Source of the DNA: Candidatus Neoflavobacterium equi
GTDB taxonomy: Bacteria; Bacteroidota; Bacteroidia; Flavobacteriales; Flavobacteriaceae
DNA: 15,259 nt
Direction: 5' to 3'
NCBI GenBank assembly: GCA_018065745.1
Contig: JAGHSS010000204.1
Coordinates: 1 to 15,259, forward strand
Every line of letters begins with the position of its first letter. Position 1 is the first letter of the stretch. The position numbers were made by a program, and so were the translations under genes. Positions 8,590-15,259 of this stretch are shown here, in pieces. The notes under the pieces were generated by a model. That model did not search any database and was not told the origin of the DNA. It saw nothing but the letters and a program-made list of their open reading frames with translations.

Positions 8590-9983
8590 AAATTTTCAAA
8601 TCCCTATTGATATTATTTGTGCTGTTGTCGCAAATTTCTTGCAACGACAATGATGCTGTAGCTTCTCAAGATTTTGTGATTGCATTTAAAGAACAGTCTG
8701 TTGATTTTTCAACGATTGAAAACTCCAAAACTATACAACTTACATTTTCTGAAAAAGCGGCATACGCCGGTTCTGTCACCTTGAATTGGACGGCAGATCA
8801 AGCGACTTACAACACAGATTTTGAGACGTTTCCCAACGCTTCATCTGGTCAATTGACCTTGGATTTTGCAGCTGGTGCAGCTGGTGTTTCCTTTGAATTT
8901 AAAAATTTAATTTTTCCTTTTGACCGTAGTGATAAGGCTGTAACTTTTAAAATTACTTCCATCAATTATGGTGCTCCAGCAGTGATTCAAGGGTACAGTA
9001 GTTTGTTGGTTTCTTTTGATCGTGCCATTGGGGGAACGGTACTTCCAGATGTGGGGGGACCAAATCAACCCAATCAGGTCTTTGTGGATTTGAGTACCAA
9101 TCAGGTTGTTTTGAGTAGGAGAGACTTATGGGATTTTGGATTTTACAGCGGCAGTGAAGATCGCGTGGTCTTGAACGGGTCGCTTTATATGGCGGCAACG
9201 GCCTTGGATCAAAACAATATTGACGCAGTGACTCCAGCCTCTGTTCAAGGACTGATTAACCAAGTGGCTGTGGGAACGTTTGACCCTACAAATGAAAACT
9301 ATATTGACGATCCCAAAGGGGATATTTCAGAAACAGCGATTGCTGAAATTTCTGCCAATACTGCTGACAATAAGGTGTATCTAGTCAATATGGGCTATGA
9401 GATTGGTACCGCAACGCCTCCTGTTGGGAGTGTCGCTATTGCCGGTGCTTCACGTGGATTTAAAAAAATACAGATTCAGAAAACAGCTGCGGGTTACAAA
9501 TTGCTTTATGCCAATTTGGAAGACACAACACACCGTGAAATGGACATTCAAAAAAGACCAGATTACAACTTCACTTTTGTCAGTGTTACCAACCACAACC
9601 AACCTCAGGTTGAACCTTTGAAAGACAAATGGGATTTGTGTTTTACAGTTTTTACAAATGTGATTCCGGGTAATGGATCTTATGGATATTCAGATTTTGT
9701 GCTGTTTAATCGCAAAGCCGGGGTGAAAATGTATCAAGTGAACACGACTCAAGTGAGTTATGCCAACTTTAATGCGTCCCATTTGGAGGAGCAACGCTTT
9801 GTTTTGGATCAACGCGTGATTGGTGCTGACTGGCGTGATGTCTTTACCGGTGGTGCTTTTACAGACCGCTTTTACATTTTGAAAGACACGGATGGCAATG
9901 TGTACAAAATCAAAATGCTATCCATGATCAATACGTCGGGTTGGAGAGGATATCCCTCTTTTGAATACCGATTGGTGGAATAA
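8586..9983 (+). CDS. hmuY: HmuY-family haem-binding lipoprotein, large form
   Basis: This 465-residue lipoprotein presumably captures haem at the cell surface and hands it to the receptor encoded just upstream (4-bp ATGA overlap). The lipobox ends SQISC, so C19 would be lipidated. It is followed by NDND, acidic residues like the export tags of Bacteroidota surface lipoproteins. Residues about 28-145 form a beta-rich domain somewhat like Calx-beta (YNTDFETFP; LTLDFAAGAAG). Residues about 160-465 show HmuY features: VFVDLSTNQVVLSRRDLWDFGFY, a second core KWDLCFTVFTN (348-358), and DRFYILKDTDGNVYKIKML. Two WD-F cores and a length about twice that of P. gingivalis HmuY point to an internal duplication. 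The only histidines are H316, H337 and H399; H316 and H337 are candidate haem ligands, but not assignable with certainty. Confidence 0.85.
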   Translation: MKIFKSLLILFVLLSQISCNDNDAVASQDFVIAFKEQSVDFSTIENSKTIQLTFSEKAAYAGSVTLNWTADQATYNTDFETFPNASSGQLTLDFAAGAAGVSFEFKNLIFPFDRSDKAVTFKITSINYGAPAVIQGYSSLLVSFDRAIGGTVLPDVGGPNQPNQVFVDLSTNQVVLSRRDLWDFGFYSGSEDRVVLNGSLYMAATALDQNNIDAVTPASVQGLINQVAVGTFDPTNENYIDDPKGDISETAIAEISANTADNKVYLVNMGYEIGTATPPVGSVAIAGASRGFKKIQIQKTAAGYKLLYANLEDTTHREMDIQKRPDYNFTFVSVTNHNQPQVEPLKDKWDLCFTVFTNVIPGNGSYGYSDFVLFNRKAGVKMYQVNTTQVSYANFNASHLEEQRFVLDQRVIGADWRDVFTGGAFTDRFYILKDTDGNVYKIKMLSMINTSGWRGYPSFEYRLVE

Positions 9984-10015
9984 ATTAAAACTATTTAAAA
10001 TTAAAACAGATACTT

Positions 10016-11248
10016 ATGAAAAAGAAATTACTTTCTATGGCACTACTACTAGGTGCTTTCACAATTCATGCGCAGGTGGTGACGCATACAGTAACCATGG
10101 GGGCGGGTTCAGGAAACAATGTGTTTTACAAAATAAATACCCAATCTGAAACCAGTTACAACAACAACGACTGGGACCTGGCTTTTTACAGAGATAGCTC
10201 CAGACAAAAAGGCATTAGAATTAATGACGGTAAGGGGTTGACTCTTCATGAGGTGAGCAATAATATCAACGATTGGAATACGGTTTCAATCGGTGATGTA
10301 TCTGATGAAAATGCACTTTACAATTCTGACATCACTTGGGCTGATGGTGCTTTTGATGCAGGTTCAGCTCAGTTTGGTTGGGGGGTGTACAACATTTCAA
10401 CTCATGCGGTAACGGGAAGCGTGGTCTTTATCATAAAATACCCAAACAACCAATTTAAAAAGGTGAAGATCAACAGTTTTTTGGGTGGATACAATTTCAC
10501 TTATGCAAATTGGGATGGTGCTGCTTGGGGACCTGATATCACGCAGGAATTGCCAAACACAGCAAATGCGAACAACTATTTCAACTACTTTAATTTAAAC
10601 ACCAATACAGCAGTAATTGCGGAAGCAGATAAAACGGCATGGGATTTAGAATTTACAAAATATACAGGAGATGTTCCCACTTTTGACGGTACGTTGATGA
10701 AATATGTGGTGACAGGTGTTCTTCACAATCCTAACGTCACGGTTGCAAAATCTCAAAACATGGAAACGGGCGCTTTTAGCGAAGAGATAAATGCCATTGG
10801 TTACAACTGGAAAACGTTTAACGGTGCAGATTACAGCGTGGATTCAGCAACCAATTACTTTGTAAAGTATGCTGATGCGACTGTTTACAAACTTAATTTT
10901 CAAAGTTTCTCAGGTACTTCTACTGGAACAACTGTGTTCACAACAGAAGATGTAACTGCGTCGTTGAGCACGTCAGATCCTTTGGCACAAGTTCAATTTG
11001 GAGTTTTTCCTAATCCGTCTACAAACAAGAGGGTTAACCTTCTTTTAGATCTTAAAAATACAGATGCTGCGGGCTTAGAAGTTCAGATTTTCAATACAAA
11101 TGGGGGCTTAGTTCACCAAGAACAATATACTGATGGAAGTGGCTTTTACAATAGAGAACTGGACCTTTCTAAATTGTCTTCAGGAATTTATTTAGTCAAA
11201 ATTCAATCCGGTAGCTATGGAGCTACCAAAAAATTAATTCTTAACTAA
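10016..11248 (+). CDS. Secreted HmuY-like protein with T9SS type A sorting domain
   Basis: This 410-residue protein has a Sec signal peptide (MKKKLLSMALLLGAFTIHA, cleavage before QV). HmuY-like segments follow: VFYKINTQ and DWDLAFYRDSSRQKGIRIN (52-70), FKKVKINSFLGGYNFTYANWDG, a second core AWDLEFTKYTG (209-219), and NYFVKYADATVYKLNFQSF (280-298). The last 90 residues or so (about 321-410) are a T9SS sorting domain: FGVFPNPS, VQIFNTNGGLVHQEQ, ELDLSKLSSGIYLVKI, then a terminal KKLILN. It would cross the outer membrane through T9SS and be released or anchored at the surface. The order of segments parallels the preceding lipoprotein, so the two look like paralogues. It starts 32 bp after the lipoprotein with no terminator between, so it is probably co-transcribed. 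A soluble or surface haem carrier is inference. Confidence 0.82.
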   Translation: MKKKLLSMALLLGAFTIHAQVVTHTVTMGAGSGNNVFYKINTQSETSYNNNDWDLAFYRDSSRQKGIRINDGKGLTLHEVSNNINDWNTVSIGDVSDENALYNSDITWADGAFDAGSAQFGWGVYNISTHAVTGSVVFIIKYPNNQFKKVKINSFLGGYNFTYANWDGAAWGPDITQELPNTANANNYFNYFNLNTNTAVIAEADKTAWDLEFTKYTGDVPTFDGTLMKYVVTGVLHNPNVTVAKSQNMETGAFSEEINAIGYNWKTFNGADYSVDSATNYFVKYADATVYKLNFQSFSGTSTGTTVFTTEDVTASLSTSDPLAQVQFGVFPNPSTNKRVNLLLDLKNTDAAGLEVQIFNTNGGLVHQEQYTDGSGFYNRELDLSKLSSGIYLVKIQSGSYGATKKLILN

Positions 11249-11338
11249 TCCATAGTTAGATTTTTCGTGTTATTTAGGATAGCACACGTTTGTTGAAGTT
11301 TTACTTTAGTTAAAACTTGTTTAGGTGTTTTTATTGTA

Positions 11339-11371
11339 AAAAGGGACGGTTTAAATTAAACCGTCCCTTTT
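11339..11371. terminator. Bidirectional intrinsic terminator between convergent haem units
   Basis: A 16-bp inverted repeat, AAAAGGGACGGTTTAA and its complement, is separated by a single A at 11355. Reading right, the stem ends in TTTT then GCTTTTTG; reading left, it ends in TTTTT. It lies 90 bp past the T9SS protein stop and 65 bp past the stop of the convergent HemS-like gene, so it can serve both units. Confidence 0.9.
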
Positions 11372-11388
11372 GCTTTTTGAATGTAGCT

Positions 11389-11414
11389 GCACTACAATCA
11401 CATAATTGTAGTGC
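11389..11414. repeat. Second hairpin in the convergent intergenic region
   Basis: GCACTACAAT (11389-11398) pairs perfectly with ATTGTAGTGC (11405-11414) around a 6-nt loop. No T-tract follows directly on either strand, so it is not a clear terminator. It sits 22 bp past the stop of the HemS-like gene and may protect the 3' end of that mRNA or act as an auxiliary pause site. Confidence 0.45.
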
Positions 11415-11436
11415 CGCTAGCTGCTATTTTACTATC

Positions 11437-12462
11437 TTATATCAAGTCTTTTACAATTTCTTGCCAAGCGGCTAATTCAGGAATTCCAGGCTTGCGTTTT
11501 CCAAAAAATTGAACAATAACGTCTCCCATTTCATTAAATACCTCAATGGAAGTGACTACTCCGTCTGCCGTTGGTTTTCTGACCAACCACGTTTGGGAAA
11601 TTTTGGACATGTCCAAGTGTAGGTTGAAGTCTGGGTCCATGATGTTGAACCACTGTTCGTGCCACAACGTCTTTTTTATTGGACCGGTATGGATTTGAAT
11701 GATCCCTTTGTTACCTACAAAAACCATGATTGGCAATTGGGTTTCTGCTACTTTTTCCAACATCTTTACAATGCTGTCCTTGTTGATTGGTTTCGCATAA
11801 TAGTGATCTGGAGCCAAGCGCAACGCCTGAGTTCTAGAAACTTGGAATTTTCTTAGCAGCCCAAAAAAGTTATGGGTGTCTTGTAAATTTTTCCATTCGT
11901 TTTGAAATCCAAAAACATCAATTTCACCATCCGCTTTTTCAATCACGTTGGGAATAGATGGCGTTATGGTTAGATTTACATCCTGCTGCGGACTTTTATA
12001 TTTTTCAACTAATTTTTCAAAGGCCGTTGCATCGCTGTCTTTGGTCAAGTAAATTTTGTGTATGGCTTCTCCGTCTTTTCCAAAGAATTGAAAGCTTTTT
12101 CTGTCTCCTTCAGACACGGCAAAAGCAGAGACCCATTGGTTGAGGAAAATTCTTAAATCAATATCTTCTCCTATAAATAGCTGTGCATGCGTAGAGGTAA
12201 AATCTGCGTTTAAATACACTCCTTTTCTTTCGTGTACTGCTTCATTGTTTCTTGATAAAGCCATCACCTTACCCAGTTGTTCGATCTCTTTTAAAAGCGC
12301 TTCAAAGTGAGGTTCCAAAAGGGTTACTCCCTCATTTATGTTTAGTGCTAACAACTCCACCTCACTCACACCAAGGGCAAAAGCTGCGTTTCTGATGCGC
12401 AGATGTGGGTTGTTTTCTTTTAGTTTATTCCATTGTTCTTTTAAAGAAATTGTGTTGTTCAT
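11437..12462 (-). CDS. hemS: HemS/ChuS-type cytoplasmic haem-binding/degrading protein
   Basis: This 341-residue protein of the HemS/ChuS/HmuS family would take haem delivered by the ABC transporter in the cytoplasm and store, relay or degrade it, the family being reported in each role. Two similar halves are visible, as usual for the family: an N-terminal half with RNAAFALGVSEVELLAL (24-40), and a C-terminal half with DTHNFFGLLRKFQVSRTQALRLAPD (195-219), MVFVGNKGIIQIHTG (246-260) and TWLVRKPTADGVVTSIEVF (291-309). H197 in DTHNFF matches the proximal haem ligand of HemS (His196). The start MNNTISL at 12462 is chosen because an upstream in-frame ATG at 12522 would run 49 bp into hmuV. It begins 11 bp after the hmuV stop. 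Not to be confused with P. gingivalis HmuS, a CobN-like protein. Confidence 0.92.
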   Translation of the reverse strand: MNNTISLKEQWNKLKENNPHLRIRNAAFALGVSEVELLALNINEGVTLLEPHFEALLKEIEQLGKVMALSRNNEAVHERKGVYLNADFTSTHAQLFIGEDIDLRIFLNQWVSAFAVSEGDRKSFQFFGKDGEAIHKIYLTKDSDATAFEKLVEKYKSPQQDVNLTITPSIPNVIEKADGEIDVFGFQNEWKNLQDTHNFFGLLRKFQVSRTQALRLAPDHYYAKPINKDSIVKMLEKVAETQLPIMVFVGNKGIIQIHTGPIKKTLWHEQWFNIMDPDFNLHLDMSKISQTWLVRKPTADGVVTSIEVFNEMGDVIVQFFGKRKPGIPELAAWQEIVKDLI

Positions 12463-12473
12463 GTGTTTTGTTT

Positions 12474-13253
12474 TTAGTTCCCAAAAAGTATTAAGGGAAG
12501 GTTTGTAATTGGATTGCTGCATACCACACAGGGAAATTCATAAGCATCACTTATTATTTCTGAGGTGAGTATGTGTTGTGGTTTGTCAAAACCAAGACAT
12601 TTTCCATTTTTGAGCAATAGTATTTTGTCTGCAAAAGTACCTGCCAAATTGATGTCGTGCAACACCATGAGAACTACATTCCCTTGTGTTGCATAGTTTT
12701 TTAAAAGGTTTAATATTTTGAATTGGTGCGCCACGTCCAAATTGTTTAAAGGCTCATCTAAGATAATGGTTTTGTTGACGTGATCATTTTGGAGTTGAGC
12801 CAAGACTCTTGCCAGGTGAACACGTTGTTTTTCTCCGCCAGAAAGTTGGTTGTACGGCCTTTTAGCCAAACTTTCAATCTCCAGTAAAGACAACATTTCA
12901 GTGACAATATGATGGTCGTTTTTCAAGGGCTGTTGTTGGTAATAAGGATACCTTCCCATTCTTACCACTTCCTCAACAATTAACGGTATTTCATGCTGTT
13001 GACTCTGTGAGAACTTGGCTTTGTGCTGGGCTAATTTTTGAAGATTCCAAGTTGTGTATTTTTGGTCTTTGAGGGTAATCTCCTGTGCTTCTTTTCCCTC
13101 AATTTCATTTGACAACAAACTGAGCAAGGTGGATTTCCCAGCCCCATTGGGTCCAATTATGGCAATGAACTCTCCCGGGTGCAGGTCAATGGACACCTTG
13201 TCAATTAGTTTTCTTTGATTGCTTGTATAAGAGATCTGTTTGGCGTGAATCAT
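12474..13253 (-). CDS. hmuV: Haem ABC transporter ATP-binding protein (HmuV-like)
   Basis: This 259-residue ATPase would energise haem import through the permease. All ABC motifs are present: Walker A GPNGAGKST (34-42), signature LSGGEKQR (137-144), Walker B TIILDEP (162-168) with D-loop NNLD, and the H-loop LHD at H199. The FecE/BtuD-like arrangement fits the FecCD-type permease beside it. The start at 13253 (MIHAKQIS) overlaps the permease stop by 4 bp (ATGA). The frame is open further upstream to 13493, but that extension lies inside the permease gene, is Cys/Arg-rich and lacks domain character, so it is not used. Confidence 0.94.
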   Translation of the reverse strand: MIHAKQISYTSNQRKLIDKVSIDLHPGEFIAIIGPNGAGKSTLLSLLSNEIEGKEAQEITLKDQKYTTWNLQKLAQHKAKFSQSQQHEIPLIVEEVVRMGRYPYYQQQPLKNDHHIVTEMLSLLEIESLAKRPYNQLSGGEKQRVHLARVLAQLQNDHVNKTIILDEPLNNLDVAHQFKILNLLKNYATQGNVVLMVLHDINLAGTFADKILLLKNGKCLGFDKPQHILTSEIISDAYEFPCVVCSNPITNLPLILFGN

Positions 13254-14284
13254 ATTTTTCCTTTTTTGTATCTGATCAATAACAGTATAAAAACGGGAGC
13301 TCCCATAAATGCAGTCAGTATCCCGATGGGTATTTCTGACGGTGCAACAACCGTTCTTGAAACGGTATCTGCAACCACCATTATGAAACTGCCTAAAACG
13401 GCAGACAACGGCAATATGTACAAGTAGTTGGACTTGAAGAGTAACCTCAAAATATAAGGTACAATCAATCCTATAAAACCGATGGTTCCACAAAATGCAA
13501 CACAGGTACCCACCATCAACGCAGTGGTTATGATGATTTGGGTCTTTATTTTTTCCACGGGAATTCCCAGGTGTTTTGCGTCGTTTTCACCAAGTAGAAA
13601 AGCATTCAAAGCTTTGCCTTTTGGCAGGAGTATGCACAAGCCAACCCCGGTGACAACCGCGAGGATGGCATTCTTTGTCCAGTTGGCACCACCCAAGGAT
13701 CCTAATGTCCAAAAGGTTAAATTTCTCAGTTCTTCATCTGTAGATACATAGGTTAATAAACCCGTTGTTGCACCACAGATGGCACTGATGGCTACACCAC
13801 TGAGCAACAGCAGGACGATGTTGGTTTTTTTGTTTGTTTGCGCCATGCCATACACCAACAACATACTCAATAAAGATCCTACAAAAGACAGGATGCCCAC
13901 CATAGAAAAGTACAGCATTTCAGGTAGGTATTTTTTGATGTAACTCCCCAGGACAATGGTTATACCTGCAAAGAGAACCGCTCCAGAAGTCATCCCAATC
14001 AAATCTGGAGACGCCAATGGATTTTTGAACATTCCCTGCAAGCTCGTTCCTGAAACGGCAAGGCAACAACCCACCAAAAGTGCCATGACAATCCTTGGGA
14101 TGCGGAGGTGCATCAACACAAACCAATCCGTTTCCTTCCATGTTGTGTCTGTTTGAAACAGTTGGAAAAGGGTGTCAACAATCCCGTTTTCAAATTGGTA
14201 AACCCCCATAAACAACGTGAGCAAACTTGTGAAGAGGACCACACACAAGGAGATTAGCGTCACTGCTGTTACATTTTTTTGCAT
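13250..14284 (-). CDS. hmuU: Haem ABC transporter permease, FecCD/BtuC family (HmuU-like)
   Basis: This 344-residue polytopic inner-membrane protein has about ten predicted transmembrane segments and standard family length. Conserved stretches are LRIPRIVMALLVG (60-72), LQGMFKNPLASPDLIGM (82-98), FWTLGSLGGANW (191-202), GFIGLIVPYILRLLF (269-283, the ATPase-contact region) and SEIPIGILTAFMGAPVFILL (316-335). It would form a homodimer and pass haem from HmuT into the cytoplasm. Its ATG is one base after the hmuT stop and its TGA overlaps the hmuV ATG, so the three genes are translationally coupled. The FecCD family also serves siderophores and vitamin B12; haem is assigned from the neighbours. 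Confidence 0.93.
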   Translation of the reverse strand: MQKNVTAVTLISLCVVLFTSLLTLFMGVYQFENGIVDTLFQLFQTDTTWKETDWFVLMHLRIPRIVMALLVGCCLAVSGTSLQGMFKNPLASPDLIGMTSGAVLFAGITIVLGSYIKKYLPEMLYFSMVGILSFVGSLLSMLLVYGMAQTNKKTNIVLLLLSGVAISAICGATTGLLTYVSTDEELRNLTFWTLGSLGGANWTKNAILAVVTGVGLCILLPKGKALNAFLLGENDAKHLGIPVEKIKTQIIITTALMVGTCVAFCGTIGFIGLIVPYILRLLFKSNYLYILPLSAVLGSFIMVVADTVSRTVVAPSEIPIGILTAFMGAPVFILLLIRYKKGKI

Positions 14285-14285
14285 T

Positions 14286-15146
14286 TTATTTATTTAAAGC
14301 ATTATTCAATTCCACTACTGCCTGACCCACACGCGGACCAAAACCTGAAAGGAGTTGCCCGTCCATGGCGATGATGTTGTTTGTTTTACCTGCATTTGTT
14401 TGTTTGATTCCATCAATTTTCAAAACGCCAGCGGTACCGCCAAGGCTTTGCAAACCACTGCTAAACATCAGAATTACATCAGGATTGCTTTGAATTAAAG
14501 CTTCTGGAGTTAAAGGTTTGTAATCGGCAAAAGTGGTCACGGCATTTTTTCCGCCCGCTAATTCAATTACTTTTTCAACTGGGGTACCCGTTCCTCCAAC
14601 CATTAAATTTCCAGCTCCACGAGCATAGATAAACAATACTTTTGGTTGTTTTTTGAGGGGTTTAACCTCCCTTAGTTTTTCAGTAATATCTTGATTTAAC
14701 TTCTGTGCTATTTCTGTGCTGAATGCACCAGCCACGTCGTCAATTAAATTTTTTGTTCCCTCCACTGTATACTCTTGATTGACTGTGATCACTTTGATTT
14801 TAGCCTGTTTTATCTGCTCTTTCAAATCCGGTTGCAGTTCTTTTTCCAAGGCATATATAACGTCTGGTTTAAGGGCTAGAATTTTCTCCAAAGAGATACT
14901 TCTGATGTGGCCCAAGTCTGTAGCTGTAGTTTTGATGCTTTCAGGGTAGGTACTGGTCACGTCCACACCGATGATTTGGTGTTCTTGTCCCGCTGCGACC
15001 AATGTTTCTGTCAATGTTCCATTGAGAGATATGATTTTAACCGCTGCTGTGGGTTCTGTTGTTTTTTGATTTTCATCAGCCTTTGTTTCTTTGTTACAAG
15101 ACACCAAAAGCGCTAAGGCACTACACAGTAAAATTTGAATTTTCAT
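14286..15146 (-). CDS. hmuT: Periplasmic haem-binding lipoprotein (HmuT-like)
   Basis: This 286-residue class III solute-binding protein has a lipoprotein signal ending LLVSC (C17 lipidated), so it is probably tethered in the periplasm and delivers haem to HmuU. Family features are GVDVTSTYPESIK (60-72), LGHIRSISLEKILALKPDVIYALEKE (78-103), an AGGKNAVTTFADYKPLTPEAL stretch in the C-terminal lobe, and QLLSGFGPRVGQAV near the end. Proteobacterial relatives have Tyr as haem ligand in the corresponding GY-R motif; here the motif is GHIR, with H80. It is first in the - strand unit, with promoter and operator-like sites just upstream. Family is certain; haem specificity follows from the neighbours and motifs. 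Confidence 0.92.
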   Translation of the reverse strand: MKIQILLCSALALLVSCNKETKADENQKTTEPTAAVKIISLNGTLTETLVAAGQEHQIIGVDVTSTYPESIKTTATDLGHIRSISLEKILALKPDVIYALEKELQPDLKEQIKQAKIKVITVNQEYTVEGTKNLIDDVAGAFSTEIAQKLNQDITEKLREVKPLKKQPKVLFIYARGAGNLMVGGTGTPVEKVIELAGGKNAVTTFADYKPLTPEALIQSNPDVILMFSSGLQSLGGTAGVLKIDGIKQTNAGKTNNIIAMDGQLLSGFGPRVGQAVVELNNALNK

Positions 15147-15152
15147 AGGTAT

Positions 15153-15175
15153 TTATTTGTAATGGTTCTAAATAA
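15153..15175 (-). promoter_or_regulatory. Operator-like dyad C at the hmuT transcription start
   Basis: On the - strand: left arm TTATTTAGA, spacer ACCAT, right arm TACAAATAA. It is the most symmetric of the four sites. It starts 3 bp past the -7 element and ends 6 bp before the hmuT ATG, so it covers the expected transcription start. Confidence 0.65.
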
Positions 15176-15178
15176 ATT

Positions 15179-15209
15179 CAAAAGTATTGATTCTCTTTTA
15201 GATATACAA
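15179..15209 (-). promoter_or_regulatory. Bacteroidota promoter of the hmuT-hmuU-hmuV-hemS unit
   Basis: On the - strand, TTG (15209-15207) is followed after exactly 20 bp by TACTTTTG (15186-15179). This fits the Bacteroidota sigma-ABfr consensus of TTG/TTTG, about 19-21 bp, then TAnnTTTG. Transcription should start near 15175, giving a leader of roughly 30 nt. Confidence 0.75.
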
Positions 15210-15210
15210 C

Positions 15211-15233
15211 TTATTTAGATTAAATAAAAATAG
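15211..15233 (-). promoter_or_regulatory. Operator-like dyad D upstream of the hmuT promoter
   Basis: This site abuts the upstream edge of the -33 element with one base between. It is identical over 23 bases to site B at 6448-6470 (as read on the + strand: TTATTTAGA, TTAAA, TAAAAATAG). With site C it brackets the promoter, as sites A and B do at the receptor. The region may be shared with a divergent gene beyond the window edge. Confidence 0.68.
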
Positions 15234-15259
15234 CATTATAATTTTTGGATGTTTAGAGC

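Noticed and set aside
9961..10149. 62-codon + strand frame spanning the end of hmuY and the start of the T9SS gene
   Set aside because: It overlaps both well-supported genes in a different frame and has no recognisable feature.
11296..11318. AT-rich 8-bp hairpin AAGTTTTA/TAAAACTT after the T9SS gene
   Set aside because: It is short, weak and without a T-tract; the strong terminator 20 bp later is sufficient.
12463..12522. Longer N-terminus for the HemS-like protein (ATG at 12522)
   Set aside because: It would overlap the hmuV coding end by 49 bp and adds residues without family similarity; the ATG at 12462 matches the HemS N-terminus.
13254..13493. 80-residue N-terminal extension of HmuV
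   Set aside because: It lies within hmuU in another frame, is Cys/Arg-rich, and HmuV homologues begin about where the ATG at 13253 does.

Overview
The window reads as chromosomal DNA of a Bacteroidota bacterium, most likely a member of the Flavobacteriaceae. The supporting evidence is: AT-rich sequence, two good TAnnTTTG-type -7 promoter elements, little sign of Shine-Dalgarno sequences, a secreted protein with a type A C-terminal sorting domain of the type IX secretion system (T9SS), HmuY-family haem-binding proteins, and a Bacteroidota-style Crp/Fnr regulator. The species cannot be named from the sequence.

Left part (1-6083, + strand): the 3' portion of a Crp/Fnr-type regulator that begins outside the window, followed by a tight three-gene tripartite efflux operon: membrane-fusion lipoprotein, RND inner-membrane pump, and TolC-like outer-membrane channel. 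A perfect 16-bp palindrome lies between the regulator and the pump genes. A strong intrinsic terminator closes the operon. The next roughly 280 bases have no gene; they hold a hairpin-rich, GC-richer element that looks like a dispersed intergenic repeat.

Right part (6380-15259): a haem-acquisition island of two convergent transcription units that meet at a bidirectional terminator (11339-11371). The + strand unit encodes the outer-surface half: a TonB-dependent receptor of the HmuR type, a large HmuY-like lipoprotein, and a second HmuY-like protein carrying a T9SS sorting domain. The - strand unit, read from the right edge inward, encodes the inner half: periplasmic haem-binding lipoprotein (HmuT), FecCD-type permease (HmuU), ATPase (HmuV) and a HemS/ChuS-type cytoplasmic haem-handling protein. 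Together they would capture haem outside the cell, carry it across both membranes and process it in the cytoplasm. TonB/ExbB/ExbD would have to be supplied from elsewhere.

The two units are tied together by regulation. The outer end of each carries two copies of a 23-bp imperfect dyad (left arm TTATTTAGA, 5-bp spacer) that flank or overlap a Bacteroidota promoter. One copy upstream of the receptor and one upstream of hmuT are identical over all 23 bases. This looks like an operator for one iron- or haem-responsive repressor, probably Fur-like.

The most interesting features are the pair of related HmuY-like proteins sent out by two different routes (lipoprotein and T9SS cargo), their internally duplicated architecture, and the shared operators. 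No tRNA, rRNA, CRISPR array, insertion sequence or phage gene was seen.
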